From: Paguma larvata
Taxonomy: Eukaryota; Chordata; Mammalia; Carnivora; Viverridae
DNA: 64,000 nucleotides
Reading direction: 5' to 3'
Assembly: GCA_030068075.1 (NCBI GenBank)
Contig: CM057837.1
Location: 22,103,691-22,167,690 of the forward strand
Shown here: positions 11,423 through 22,084 of the stretch, piece after piece
How positions within the stretch are numbered: position 1 is the stretch's first letter
How the letters are laid out: the number at the start of each line of letters is the position of its first letter
Made by a program: the position numbers and the translations under genes
The notes under the pieces: generated by a model
Databases searched by the model: none
What the model was told of the DNA's origin: nothing
Seen by the model: only the letters and a program-made list of their open reading frames with translations

Positions 11423-11563
11423 ACAGCTCAGAGCCTGGAGCCTGTTTCAGATTCTGTGCCTCCCTCTCTCTCTGCCTTGCCCCTGCTCACGCTCTGCTCT
11501 GTCTCTCTCTCTCTCAAAAATAAAATAAACATTTAAAAAATAATAAAATAAAATAATAAACGT
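11423..11563 (+). repeat. Felid SINE, 3' half (after LTR)
   Basis: Resumes at ACAGCTCAGAGCCTGGAGCC (the first four bases are the target duplication). A CT-rich region and a tail of AAAATAAAATAAA units follow. It completes the SINE begun at 10,310. Confidence 0.92.
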
Positions 11564-11929
11564 TTGGCAGGGGTTCTTGGTTCAATATAAAATATGGTTT
11601 TTCAAGGCTTGGGAGCCCTGGCTTTGCCTGGTTTCTGTAAAAAGGAAAAGTCTGTCAAATGAGTTGTTTGTTCATGAAAAACAAAATTCCCAGCTGGCGG
11701 TTTGATTAAATTAAATCTCCCCACTGCATCCCCTGCCCCTGTTCCACCCCCCCCCCCAACGAGGGATCCCCAGTGCGAGGTACCTGCGGGCCCGACCTCG
11801 GCCCAGCCTGGAGCACCCGGGGAGAGCTCCCTGTGCCCGGTCCATTTTCTGTTTCCACTTCCAGCCGATTTAATGGTCTGCGGGAGAACGCTTTGAAAAG
11901 AACCCCTGCGCCCCCACCCCCACCCCACA

Positions 11930-12120
11930 GCCCTGCAGCAGGTTAGTTTAGCTTAGCAATTAGCAATCACAATATGAGCTGGGATAATTATCCCCAAAAG
12001 TCAAAAGAAAAACACAGATGTTTTTAAAGCTGCACAGTGGAGATTTTGCCTTTCAATTGTAATAATTTAGCATGTGAAATGAATTAGATGCCGGCTTTTC
12101 CTGGGACTTAATTTCCAAGG
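11930..12120. promoter_or_regulatory. AT-rich unique islet with homeodomain-type sites and palindrome
   Basis: Repeat-free sequence dense in ATTA/TAAT cores (AGCAATTAGCAATCAC, GTAATAATTTAGC, GAATTAGATG). It includes a perfect 14-bp palindrome GGGATAATTATCCC at 11,981-11,994. TAATTA-class cores are bound by homeodomain proteins. An enhancer role is inferred from composition and motif density and is not shown by the sequence. Confidence 0.35.
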
Positions 12121-12197
12121 TAGGTTGAGGAAAACCTTGCTGTTTTTGAAAAGAAGGGTCTAAGATGCGGGGAGGGAGGGTGTGCAGCTGGGGCCGG

Positions 12198-12220
12198 GGG
12201 AGGGAGGGAGGGAGGGAGGT
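12198..12220. repeat. (GGGA)n microsatellite
   Basis: Five to six GGGA units in a G-rich context, potentially G-quadruplex-forming on the + strand. Confidence 0.8.
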
Positions 12221-12785
12221 CACACATCCGAGCATGACAATTTTCAGAATCGCGAAAGAAGCAAGGGAGGCCCGATTGAATAAATTAATGAGTTTTCTCC
12301 TCCTGGGATTTGAGTTAAAGCTTTCTTATAATTGAAAACTTGTGAGATGTCCCTCTGGGCGGGGGTACAAAATCCAGGTGTGTGCCCGGGGCCTGGCGCG
12401 GCCGTGGTGTGCCCGCACAGAGGTCAAGAGTGAAATGGATCCGGACAAAGATATCAATAGGAACCCCCCCCACCCCCCACCTCGTCAGCTCTGAAAAGGG
12501 AGCTGTTTTTTCTAGGCTCCAGACCTTTCTAGAGGTTGCCTCTCCCAGGTACTCACCGTGATTTCTCCATACCCATGGGAAGGTATTTATCAGAAAGGTC
12601 CTCATCAAAACAAACACGCCTATCTTGGTTTTGGATATGAATAAACAGATTGTCTCCCCGGGATAATAGAAAAGGCGTGGCCAAATGCCCCCCCCCCACC
12701 CCTCCCGTCAAGTTTGCACCCGGTCTACCTGTGCTGCCTCGCTGGGCCCTCAGGAAGTCTTACTCCCCTGAGGAAACAGACCCAC

Positions 12786-12915
12786 GCACTGGCCCTGGGT
12801 CAAGGGACCTGGCTTTGAGTTTCAGAGCTGCTACTGACTCGTTTTTTTGCCGGTAGACCCTGTCCCCTCTCAAGGCCACAGTTCCTTCAACTGTGAAATG
12901 GAAGTTGTTTTTGAA
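12786..12915 (+). repeat. MIR fragment
   Basis: CTGGCTTTGAGTTTCAGAGC and CTGCTACTGACTCG are followed by AGTTCCTTCAACTGTGAAAT, in the order of the MIR core and decayed by roughly the amount expected for this ancient SINE. Confidence 0.65.
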
Positions 12916-13010
12916 GATCAGTAGTTTCTTGATTGTGTTCTGCAGCACAGTAGTCCTAAGAGAGGTTAAAACAACCAAGAGACTTGGTGGACAACACCTT
13001 TCCCCGAAGG

Positions 13011-13212
13011 CAATGGTTCTCAACCCCACCTGGGGTTGGGGGGGGGGTCTTTGGTAACGTGGGCATTTTATGGTTGCCATATATTGGAGCGGGGAGGGGG
13101 TGGGTTGAACGAGTAGAGGCCGGGGATGCTGCAAGTCCAGGGCAGACCCCACAACAAAGACTTATCTGGCCCCAATGTCGACCTCCTGCTGAGGGTGAAA
13201 AATGCTGCCTTA
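13011..13212 (+). mobile_element. MER5A (hAT-Charlie) relic
   Basis: Begins CAATGGTTCTCAACCCCACC and proceeds through TTTGGTAACGTGGGCATTTT, GGCCGGGGATGCTGCAAGTC and ACAACAAAGACTTATCTGGC, the diagnostic order of the MER5A nonautonomous DNA transposon. Length is close to the family's usual 190 bp. Confidence 0.85.
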
Positions 13213-14929
13213 GGGTCCCAGAACCTATTTGAATATGAAAGACTAAGAGCAGCGAAGGGATCCTTTTAACTTCTCAGCCAGAATGTCTGAAATTTCTGTG
13301 CAGGCAGAATCCCTTTTGCTTTCCCACCTAGCAGCGAGATCGGTACTCCTTCGAACCCACCCTGGAAAACAGAGCAATATGGGAACTAAGCTTTCCTTCC
13401 GCTTCGGCCATCTTGGACCGGAATCCACGGAACAGAAATTCCAAGAACGATGCCGGGGCTTCCGGTGTGGGGCGTGGTTCAGAGGGAGTGTTCAGGAATT
13501 GCCAAGGGGGGGGAGGGGGGGTTCAATCAAAGCTGGTCTCAGCATATGTTCTCTGAAGCAGATCCTGAAATAGAGATGCTCGTTCGAGCGGTTTAGTGGA
13601 AAAGAGCTCTCCGGAGAAGAGTGGAGGAAGCGGATGGGGCAGGGGAGGAGCTAAGCGAGGATGTGGTCTCTGCTGGAGACTTGCGTCCACCTGATCCGGC
13701 AGTGGGCTCTGGGGTCTGAGTTGCATCGCCGCGTTGGGGCGGCCTTGGGTCCGGAGGCCAGTCTAGTGTTCACTACTCCATGGAGTCCCTCTAACATTGG
13801 CCTTGGTCTAGGGGAGGGCAGAGCCCCACAGGCAGAGGTCAGCGTTCCGGAGAACGGGGGAGGCTGTGCCTTGTGATCGGCCACCCTTCCGCGGCTTCTG
13901 AGGTCCGACTGCGTGGGCGGGCGGAGCTGAAATGAGAGAGGCTTCGAGAGCCTGCGGCACTGGGCAGCATGGCACAGAGTGGCAGGATTCAAAGCAGGGA
14001 GCGCTTGGGCGGGAGGGAAAATATACGGTCTGTGCCGAAACAGCCTGCCTCTGCCGCGCTCTTAGAACTGGCGAGGGCCCCCGGGCTGACCACACTGTCA
14101 GGCCACTAACTCCAAGTTCCCTTGCGAAGCTCACTAATGGCCAGGGAGAGGTGTGCACGGGGGGGGGGGGGGGGGGGGGTGGGGGGAGGTACGTGTTCTT
14201 CTCTCTTCTTTCAACCAACATGGGGGCTTAAAAAATTTCTCTTCCCCAGCTTTCTGGGGTCCCGTTGCTGCTGAAAATCATGGGGTGTCCACAGGAGTGG
14301 AGTGGCTGGTGCAGGAGATTGCAGAAGGAGAACCAGCCGCCAGCAGATCGGCCGCTCCCGGAGCACCTGCCTCTGCCGATGTTAGAGGCCGGTGTTAGAG
14401 GTGGTCTCCGAGGAAGAACGTAGTGTTCCGAGTGGTCCAAGGTCGCGGAGCTGTTAGGTGCCAAGGAAGCAGGACTTCTGGGCTTCTCTTCGTGCTGCTC
14501 CTCACGTGGGCCGCGTGCCCCCTTCTGAGCACAGGGTCAAGGCCGGTGACGGAGTAAGTAAGAGTGAACCATGCAGGAGGCAGTTATCCAATTAGCCTCC
14601 TATTTGAAAACATGCAGCTTCCAGCTGGATGGCAGTGGAATGCCCCCGCCCACATCCCCTGCCCAGCCGGCGTCTTGCATTATTTCAAGCCCCCATCCGC
14701 TGCAAGCACAACCCTGGGGAGGAGGAGGCTCGTCAGGGGCAGGCTGGAGAGGCGGTCACCCCTCGTGGGAGGACCTCAGACTCAGAGCTACAGATTCCAT
14801 GGAATTTGGAAGAGCAGGACCATGTCTCTTCACAGGGACTTGCTCTAGTTTTCATGAATGGTAGTTTATTGTTGGACGTTTGGGGTGTTTTGTTTTGTTT
14901 TTTCCAGACTTTTCGATATATAAGTACCA
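13213..14929. other. Unique GC-rich sequence, no gene seen
   Basis: No exon is recognised. It carries the 21-G run at 14,159-14,179, which gives false glycine-rich frames of up to about 137 codons on either strand. G-rich tracts also occur at 13,505-13,525. Confidence 0.45.
14159..14179. repeat. G21 homopolymer followed by G6
   Basis: Twenty-one uninterrupted G residues, then T and six more G. It is a very strong intramolecular G-quadruplex candidate on the + strand and a likely length-polymorphic, sequencing-error-prone site. Confidence 0.9.
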
Positions 14930-15217
14930 ACTCAGTATACCTTTGGTATATCCTGCTCTGCCTACAGCTTGACTAATTCCCTTGGGATACAGTCTGAAAC
15001 TATTGGTCGGGTCAAATCTTGAACTTGCTGCCGGACCGCCCTTCAGAACGACCGCCGGCTGAAATGCCCAGATGTCTGTGTAAGGAGGGCTCATTTCTTT
15101 GCTTCCTCACCGGGACGAGGTATTATCTCTGCTGAGCTATTAGGAGAAAAGTAACATCCTAGGGTTTTAATTTGCTTTTATTTGTTTCCCGGGGAGGCTG
15201 AACGCTGCTTCCTCATG
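14930..15217 (-). repeat. Old L1/HAL1-like fragment, part 1
   Basis: Antisense L1-type 3' ORF2 sequence in decayed form. It includes an ACTTGCTGCCGGACCGCCCTT stretch equivalent to the 'aattgccctccagaaaggc' segment, then GAGGTATTATCTCTGCTGAG and GGTTTTAATTTGC. It is interrupted by a SINE and resumes at 15,443. Confidence 0.55.
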
Positions 15218-15442
15218 TTTTTTTTTTCTTTTTAATGTTTATTATTTTGAGTGAGAGAGTGCATGCACGGGAGCAGGGGAGGAGCAGAGAGGAAGGCAGG
15301 GCGGGGAGAGAATCCCATGCAGGCTCTGCACTGTCAGCACAAGTTCTGACGGGGAGCTCCCGTTCACGAGGTCACGTGAGATCACAACCTGAGCTGGAAC
15401 CAAGAGTCAGACGCTGCACCGACGGAGCCCGCCAGGCGCCCG
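15218..15442 (-). repeat. Felid tRNA-Lys SINE inside an L1 relic
   Basis: T-rich tail at 15,218-15,240, purine-rich body, TGCAGGCTCTGCACTGTCAG, and the reverse-complemented head ending GCCAGGCGCCC. The same old L1 continues on both sides, which dates the SINE as the later insertion. Confidence 0.9.
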
Positions 15443-15570
15443 TGTTTCCTCTGCGCTTCTCAACCTTCCGCATCTCCTCTGTGAATTGCCGACTCATCGT
15501 GTGGCCCACTGTTCTCCCGGCTGTCCGTGTACCAAGTGCACGTCCTACCTACTTTTCCTAATTTGTTGTG
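15443..15570 (-). repeat. Old L1/HAL1-like fragment, part 2
   Basis: Continues the antisense L1 after the SINE. The CTCCTCTGTGAATTGCCGAC and GTGTGGCCCACTGTTCTCCC stretch corresponds to the decayed 'tctgtgaattgcctgttcat...cccatttttct' segment of L1. Confidence 0.55.
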
Positions 15571-16360
15571 TGCCTTGTTTTCCTTTTACTGGACTCCAGC
15601 TCTGACACCTTAACCCTCCGGGGAGAGATGGTTCGCTAGGAAGGAGCAACGGTGAACGTTTAGGTTAAGGGATTAGCTGCCCCTCCGCCCCGTCCAAAGA
15701 AAACATGGAGGCTCAGCTAGGGTCGGAGAGTTGGGTGGGGAAGCAGTTCAAGGGGTCAGGGCGTGTCCTGTTCTTCGTTTCACAAATCATGCTAATTGCC
15801 CAATTTAGAGTGATTTGGTGGCAGCTCTCGGCCGCCGGACGTGTGTTTCCGCATGACACAAGGGAAGCCGAGGATGTTTTGGCTTCATCTGGTGGCGTGT
15901 CAGGAAGTGCCATGGCGGCCTCTGGGGCCGAGTGACCGGAGCCCTGGTCCCGGGGTCGGACAGATCTGGGACAGCCCCGACTCTGTGTGGCTGTGAGGAG
16001 TCCTCTGACCCCTCTGAGTTTGTGTGTCCGAGAGACAGGTTCTCCCATGGCCCGCAGTGTGGTTGGAACGATCCAAGGGCCGGCGAGGTGAGCGTGGTTC
16101 TGCCTGGCGAGCGGTGATCGGGGGGCCTGCAGAGGACTCGTGTCACAACGTGCCGAACGAGAACTGTTTATCTGTGCCCGTCACCTGTATGCCACGATTC
16201 CACTTCCTCTCCGCAGCTATATGACCTAACTGGTTTCCAGGGCGCCGAACACACTGCGGTAACCACATCCCCGGGCCGTCGGGTTCTCTCGGAACAGAAC
16301 TCGGGGTCGCGCACTTCCCGGGGGTCCCTGGCAGCTGCGAAGCAGCAGGAAAGGGACTCC
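15571..16360. other. Unique sequence, no gene seen
   Basis: No exon or clear repeat. A faint MIR-like core may exist near 15,945-16,040. The largest open frames (about 110 codons) overlap each other on opposite strands and look random. Confidence 0.4.
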
Positions 16361-16726
16361 CTTAGTCCGCTGGGGCCCTTGTAACGAAATACCACCCACC
16401 AGGGAGCTCACAGACGGCAGGCGATGACCGCTTATCGGTCTGTAGACAGGAAGTCAGGTCAAGGCTGCCGGCGTGGGGTGGAGGGTGGGGGCGAGCGCCG
16501 TCTTCCTGGTTCATGAACGCGCCTTCTTGCGTGTCCTCATACGGAGGAAGGGGTGAGGGGGCACGGGGGGGGGGCGGTGTCTTTTATAAGAGTGCACGTC
16601 CTGTCCCGAGGGCCCCACCCTGAGGACCTACTCACCTCCCAAGGGCCCACTCGCTGAGAACATCAGCTTTCGGGGTAGGATTTCTGCACGGGAATCTGGG
16701 GGGGACACAAGCACGTAGCCCCTGGC
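16361..16726 (-). mobile_element. MLT1/MST-like (ERVL-MaLR) LTR
   Basis: On the + strand it reads as the reverse complement of a MaLR LTR. CTTAGTCCGCTGGGGCCCTT, TAACGAAATACCA, CTTCCTGGTTCATGAACGCG, TCTTTTATAAGAGTGCACG and CTCACCTCCCAAGGGCCCAC appear in order, ending near GGGGGGACACAAGC. The order is strongly diagnostic of the group. The exact subfamily is not determined. Confidence 0.8.
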
Positions 16727-16950
16727 AGGGATGTTGCGATTTCGCTCCCTCCAGAAATGGCGGACTCCGTTACCAGAACCGTAGCCTGCTCCGGCACAGC
16801 CAGCCATGACTGGGTGCACCCAGCGATCCGTGTGCCCTGGGCCTGGGCTCGGTGCTGTTGAGGCCCAGTCCCCACGCTCGCGGGACCGTCACCGCGGGGG
16901 CCACACCCGGCTTGCCCTCTGAGGGACATTGTGGGAAGGACCCAACGACC

Positions 16951-17452
16951 CCCACACAGACACATGTGTACTCACGACACACACACAGACAAACAAGACA
17001 CACCCACACAGCACACACATGCATACAAGACTCACACGCACGCTCGAATCGACACACCCACGTGATGTTCATACACAGACACTCACACGCATTCTTACAC
17101 ACCCACACAGACACACTGATAGACACGCTCACACAGACACACTCACACAACCCTCGCATAGACACACACATTCACATAGACACACCCACAGAATGTTCAC
17201 ACACAGGCACTCTTGCACACACACACACACTCTCCCACACTCACACATCGACACACACACAGACACATGCATACACAGACACACACTGACACACTCACAT
17301 AGACACATGCACACATAGACTCACATAGAGACACACATACACACTCACACAAACACTCCCATACAGACACACTCACATGACAACTCACACATTGACACAC
17401 GCACGCACTGACACACACACAGACACGCTCACACACGGACACACGCGCACAA
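16951..17452. repeat. CA-rich minisatellite (about 500 bp)
   Basis: Irregular ACACACAGAC, TCACACA and CATACAC units over half a kilobase. An approximate higher-order period of about 128 bases is visible: GACACACCC followed by a 'gatgttcatacac' or 'gaatgttcacacac' variant begins near 17,051 and again near 17,180. Frames through it encode His/Thr or Cys/Val repeats and are not genes. Confidence 0.9.
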
Positions 17453-18285
17453 CGGCCTCAGAGCCGCTCTGTGCCCACGGACACGTGGATCATCATATGC
17501 AAAGAAGAACAGAGACTGAGGCCCGAACACAGAGGGAGGGAGGTGGGGAGCCCGCACCTGCGGGAAACCAGAACGAGCTAGAGGCGCTGATCTGGAAGAC
17601 GAGAAAACTCCGAGGGGCCGGTACGCGTTCTTCAAAGAGTCCCAGAAGCTCCCTGTGGAAGAGCCTGTTCGGTGAGGCCCAAAGACCCGCGGAATGAGGA
17701 CTGGAGAGGGGGGCGCCTTAGCGGAGCAGATCCGGGCTCAAAAAGGGGCGGAATTCCTTGTGAACAAAGTGGTCGGGGGGGGCCCTACCCTGGGCCGGGT
17801 GCAGGGAGAAAGGGGTGAAGAGGCAGGTCGGGCCAAGAGAAGGGCCCGCCTCCCCCCACCTCCTGTTCCTCCGGAGAGGGGAGTCGGGAGGGGGGTCTGG
17901 GAGGGCTCGAGGAGACGCGTGGGGCTGCCGAGGTGTACTAGGGGCCGAGCTCCATTGGCGGGAGCGAGCTCCCCGTCGGGGGCCGAGGCCAAGCCGAGAA
18001 GCCTGCTGGCGGGGATGCTGGCAGGGGACCTCAAGACCCACACGGGGGTGTGAATTCGCTGCGCTGCAAGATCACACTTGCCCGGGACTCGGAAACTGCC
18101 GGTGCCCTTTCACAGCAGGTGGTTCTCACGGAAGAGAGAGCAGGAAGAGGAGGTAACAGTAGCTTCGTCGGCTCCTGCAGCCATGGCTCCCAGGCCCTTC
18201 AAGTGGCCTCACTTGAGCCCGTCTCTAGTTTCCGTGGCAGGGAGTATAGAGTGGGCCAGCAGCCCAGGTGACCATTGTCATGGCC

Positions 18286-18345
18286 AAAAGAAAAAGAAAA
18301 AAAAAAAAAGGAAAGAAAAGAAAAGGAAAAAAGGAGGTGGGGAGG
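18286..18345. repeat. A-rich polypurine tract
   Basis: About 60 bases of AAAAG/AAAGG-type units without pyrimidines, apart from single positions at the edges. It yields a lysine-rich open frame (18,268-18,798) that is best explained by composition. Confidence 0.85.
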
Positions 18346-18431
18346 CCCGGCATGCCTCAGCAGGTGTTCGGTCGGGTTGGGAGGGCCTACGGTGCCGCGC
18401 GGAGACCGAGAGAGCCGAAAGCACCGACCAG

Positions 18432-18545
18432 GGGGCGAGAAGACTGGTTTCAGGCTACTGCTTTTCAGCTTACCACTGTTTGCCTTTGGGCAGGCCACTT
18501 GCCCTCTCTGGGCCTTTCCTGTCGTCAAAGGAAGTTGCACTGGTT
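18432..18545 (+). repeat. MIR fragment
   Basis: GACTGGTTTCAGGCTACTGC, then TTTGGGCAGGCCACTTGCCC and TCTGGGCCTTTCCTGTCGTC follow the MIR order (gcaagttactt...ctctgagcctcagtttcc). Confidence 0.65.
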
Positions 18546-19683
18546 GATCGTATGGCCACGCCGGCCCCGAAGGACTGCGAGCAACCCTGTACTTACGGAG
18601 CCCACGACAGGCACCCACAAAGGGTGGGTGGGCCGGGCCGGCCCCGCGGCAGCTTCCAGGCTGAGACATCAAACATCGAAACAGCGGCGTTTGAGGAGTG
18701 ATGCTATTTATGCCTTTCTGGGTCTCCGAACAAAACCCCAGAAGCAGAAACCGCTTCTCGGCTCCCAGAGGTTTCTTCCCAAGGATGATACGTGCTAACC
18801 GAAGCCAGATGCCTCGGAGCTGAGAGGGTGGTTTCAGCTCTCCCCTGTAAAAGTCCCTGCCCCACACGCCATGTTTCTGCTACTTGGACCGTAGCTTTAA
18901 ATAGCCCTCCTCAGGGCCTCAGGGTTCCGAGGCAGGAGGCAAAATCCAGAAACCGCCAGAAGCGAATGGGAAAATGAAAAGTTTCAGAAACGATGTTTTA
19001 CAATTCACAATGAGCATGCAACGAGGTTTAGGGGATGACTCCATGGTACTAACTGGTTCTCGCTCCTCCCAGTCCTTGGGCCAAATGGATGCTGGTAACT
19101 TGCCAGCCAGTCAGCATGCCCTTCGAACGATTCCTCTAGAGCTCATGACATAGGTTGACGTCTCCTCCCTCAACCAGCCTTCGCTCCAGGGGATGCGAGC
19201 AGGGCCAGCTTCGCAGGAAACAGATGGCCCCGTGCTTATAAGAGTCCTGCGCTTGGTCTAATGGCTGACTGTACCGTCTCAAAAGTCTTAGGAATTTTTG
19301 AGCAAGGGACTCTGCATTGTCATTCTGAACTGGGCCCTACAAGTTCTGCGACCTGGCTAAAGCCAGGCACGCTTTCCCTAGGCAATCGCTGAGCTGGCGG
19401 CCGTGTGCCGATTTCTGGTCCGCATCCATTTAGCTTTCGGATGAACCAAATGTGTACCTTTTGTCTTATCAGCACATGACTGAGCCAACTGAGCTGTTCC
19501 AGAGTCAGTGTCAAACACGAAGGAAGGACGGACCCTTTGGCTCAGAGAAAGAACCTCAGATCCGTCTCATATAGAATCGTTCTCACGTGTAATTCCAAAC
19601 AGAATGGCCCAAACTTATACAAACGTGGTGGGGCACCTCTGAAAGTGCCGACCTCTGGACACTTGACTTAGACGATCTAGATT

Positions 19684-19892
19684 GGGGTGAGCAAACTACA
19701 GCCTGGGGGCCAAATCTGGCTTGCCGCCCGGTTTTTATAAAGTTTTATTGAAACACAGCCACCCCATTCACTTACGTATTGTCTATGGCTGTTTTCACAG
19801 CAGCGTTGACCATTTGCAAGAGATGGTAGGTCCCGCAAAGCCAAAAATATTTACCATCTGGCCCTTTACAGAAAAAGTTGGCCAACACCTCT
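19684..19892 (-). mobile_element. hAT-family nonautonomous DNA transposon relic
   Basis: Reads as the reverse complement of the element that begins CAGGGGTCGGCAAACTTTTTC. Visible are GCAAACTACAGCCTGGGGGC, AAGTTTTATTGAAACACAGC, TACGTATTGTCTATGGCTG and the terminal CCCTTTACAGAAAAAGTTGG. A second copy in the opposite orientation is at 39,017. The exact family name is not certain. Confidence 0.8.
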
Positions 19893-20029
19893 TTCGCCAT
19901 TAGAATCGCTAAGTTTCTAGAGTACGCTAGCAGCCTTCTGAAAACACAGCTTTTAAGAATAATGGTGTACCCGTGGGATAGGAAATGATTACTTAGACAT
20001 AAACCCTAAGTGAAAACGATTTATAAGTT

Positions 20030-20560
20030 GGGTTACATTGAAATAAAAAGTTCTACATGGCAAAAGCCACTGTCAGCAAGGCTAAAAACCAAGCAGCTGA
20101 CTGGGGAGAAAATGTTTTCCAAACTTGAAACAGAATGCAGTTCAGATGACTTGAAGAAACACTGAAACGCCAAGAGTAGAAAAAGGCAGGCAAAAGGTAT
20201 GTATAGGAAATTCTCGAAGAAATAAAAATGATCAAAACACATATTAAAAGATATTCCCATTGAATAATTGGGAAGACGCGAATTACAACAAGATGCCGTT
20301 TTCTGCCCCTGAGGTGGGCAGGCCGTGTTGAAGTCTGCTAGTTTCACGTAAGCAAGGTTTCTGGAAAATTGGGTACATGCACCCTGCTGGTGGAAGAATG
20401 AGTGGGGGCAACTGCTCTGGACTGCATGCACCCCCGAGAGACTCTCAAAGACAAGCGAGAGAAGCACGCGTGAGGATGTTCAAGGCAGCATTGTTTACAA
20501 TGGGGGGAAAAGGAACCGAAAGTAGCATCTGTGAACAATGGACAAATTCGGCTCCTTCGT
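20030..20560 (+). repeat. Old L1/HAL1-like ORF2 fragment
   Basis: Decayed L1 3' ORF2 sequence in sense orientation. The order runs ACTGGGGAGAAAATGTTTTCC, AAACACATATTAAAAGATATT, an ACCCTGCTGGTGGAAGAATG segment ('cattgctggtgggaatg') and AGGCAGCATTGTTTACAATG ('tagcagcattattcataata'). It has many stops and is not coding. Confidence 0.7.
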
Positions 20561-21734
20561 TTCCTCTCTTTGGCACGTCTTGGCCAGTTTCGTAGCCAAA
20601 GAGGCAACGTTTGCGTGACGTGCCCCCTTCCCCTGGGCATCCTTGCCTCTCTGTGACTTCTTAACCAGAGCTGACCCACACCACAGGTCATACTGGACCC
20701 GGGCCTATGGACAAGTGCCCTCCAGCCCTGCGCACGTGGAGGAGCACAGAGGACCCTTCCCTTCAGTGGCCAGAACGGTCTGTCCCTGTGTCCATGTGGA
20801 TAGTAGAGACCTAGAGTGTCCTCACCAGGCTCCAAGGTAAATTTGGCCTCACATGGTCAGAGCAACGCAGTGGACCGGGGGTGCATGGATGTTGTCACCT
20901 CCAGTATGGATGTGTCCAGCTCCAATTTAAATTCCTGCTACTTCACCTACTGCCCGTGTGGCCCCGAGCTCCATCCAGAGCTTACCCATCCCGAGCTTTT
21001 GTCACTCTTCTCTAAGATGACACGTGTCCTTGGCGATGAACTGAGATGGCAGATGAAAATACCCAGGGTGGGGCCCGGTACCCTGAAGGCCTGCCTGGGG
21101 CTGGCCATGCATGTCCTGCAGAAGGTCCGAGAAACTTTTGAGAGCTCTGAGCTGAGCAAAGCAGGAAAATGAATCTCAGCTCAAGTTGGAGCTGGGGCCT
21201 CTGCCTTTCGCTGATTTCAAGGTAATAAAAGCCAAATTCTCGAAGGCCTCCCATTGAGCGCTCCTCAGCTGGTCCTGTTGTTCTGTGTCTAAGCTTCGAA
21301 ACAGAGGTAACCTCAAGACGCGTTTTCTTTAAGCTCCTTTTTGCAAGAGCTGGGATCTTGCAGTTGTTTTTGAGCGGCCCCAAGAGTCTCTTCGCACTCA
21401 GAGAAACTCTAGGCTGGAGTCTGTGAAAGGGAAGATTCGTATAAGAAGTTGTGCATCTGTGTGGGTGATGTCTTCAAAGGGGCATAAGACATGCTTGATG
21501 GGCATTACTTCCACGGAGGAGGGCTGGGGACCCGAGGTGAGAGGGAGCCTCATTTTGCTGGTAAACCTTTTTGTACTCTGAAGTCACCCTCCCCCTCCCT
21601 GTTTATAGGAGTTTATCATCATCATCATTGTATTTGATATGCTTAACAAAAGAAAAGAACTTTGGGTCAAGATGGCCCGGTAAGACTCTGCTTCAAATAC
21701 CCCAACAGCTTCACTTCTGCAAATGTTTAGAATA
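20561..21734. other. Unique sequence, no gene seen
   Basis: An open frame of 118 codons (20,816-21,172) lacks any recognisable domain, and its 5' end has no distinctive context, so I do not call it a gene. A (TCA/ATC)n run is at 21,615-21,628. No other feature is visible. Confidence 0.4.
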
Positions 21735-21930
21735 GAACAAAAATAAAAGACTGAGACATCACAACCTGTGGGGTATAGCCAAGGCAGCACGCAGAGGAAA
21801 ATTTATAGCCTTAGCTGTAAATGAATTCGGCATTCAACTCAAGTATGTAGACAGAACTTTGAAGTAAACCTACATGAAGGAAGAAAGAGTGACACATAAA
21901 AGAGCAGAAGTTAATAAAAGAGTCCACAAA
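21735..21930 (+). repeat. L1 ORF2 fragment
   Basis: ACCTGTGGGGTATAGCCAAG, GGCAGCACGCAGAGGAAAAT and TTATAGCCTTAGCTG match the conserved L1 reverse-transcriptase segment 'tgtgggatgcagcaaaagcagt...agagggaaatttatagc'. It is a short 5'- and 3'-truncated relic. Confidence 0.7.
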
Positions 21931-22084
21931 AGAATCAATTGTTACACTTGAGAAACACACGAGAGGGGAAGGTTCTGGAGTTTATTGCAATTTTTTGTGG
22001 GCATAAATAACCTGGGCAATAAATGTATCGTAAACACAATTACTTAATAATTGCATGATTATTTGTTTCATATCCATCTTCACT

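Larger units (their letters stand above)
11564..13010. other. Unique sequence with conserved-element candidate, no gene seen
   Basis: Gene-free. It contains the AT-rich islet 11,930-12,120 (listed separately), a GGGA tetranucleotide run near 12,198-12,220 and a MIR fragment at 12,786-12,915. A second AT-rich patch at 12,240-12,340 (ATTGAATAAATTAATGAG) is also unique. Confidence 0.45.
17453..19683. other. Unique sequence, no gene seen
   Basis: CpG content rises at 17,690-18,045, which could be a weak or eroded CpG island but is not convincing. A purine tract occurs at 18,286-18,345 and a MIR fragment at 18,432-18,545. From about 18,970 to 19,680 the sequence is unique and moderately AT-rich without obvious features. 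No splice-bounded coding segment is recognised. Confidence 0.4.

Noticed and set aside
16852..17442. His/Thr-rich and Cys/Val-rich open frames
   Set aside because: Direct translation of the CA/TG minisatellite; no non-repetitive coding sequence.
17690..18045. Possible second CpG island
   Set aside because: CpG density is raised but the interval is short, with many G/C runs and no promoter words or good donor. Not strong enough to call.
18268..18798. Lysine-rich open frame resembling a nucleolar protein start
   Set aside because: The basic stretch is only the A/G polypurine tract 18,286-18,345. The remainder has no recognisable domain and overlaps a MIR.
20816..21172. 118-codon open frame with a balanced amino-acid composition
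   Set aside because: No domain or family resemblance, no splice or promoter context, and a length within random expectation. Left as a low-probability possibility.
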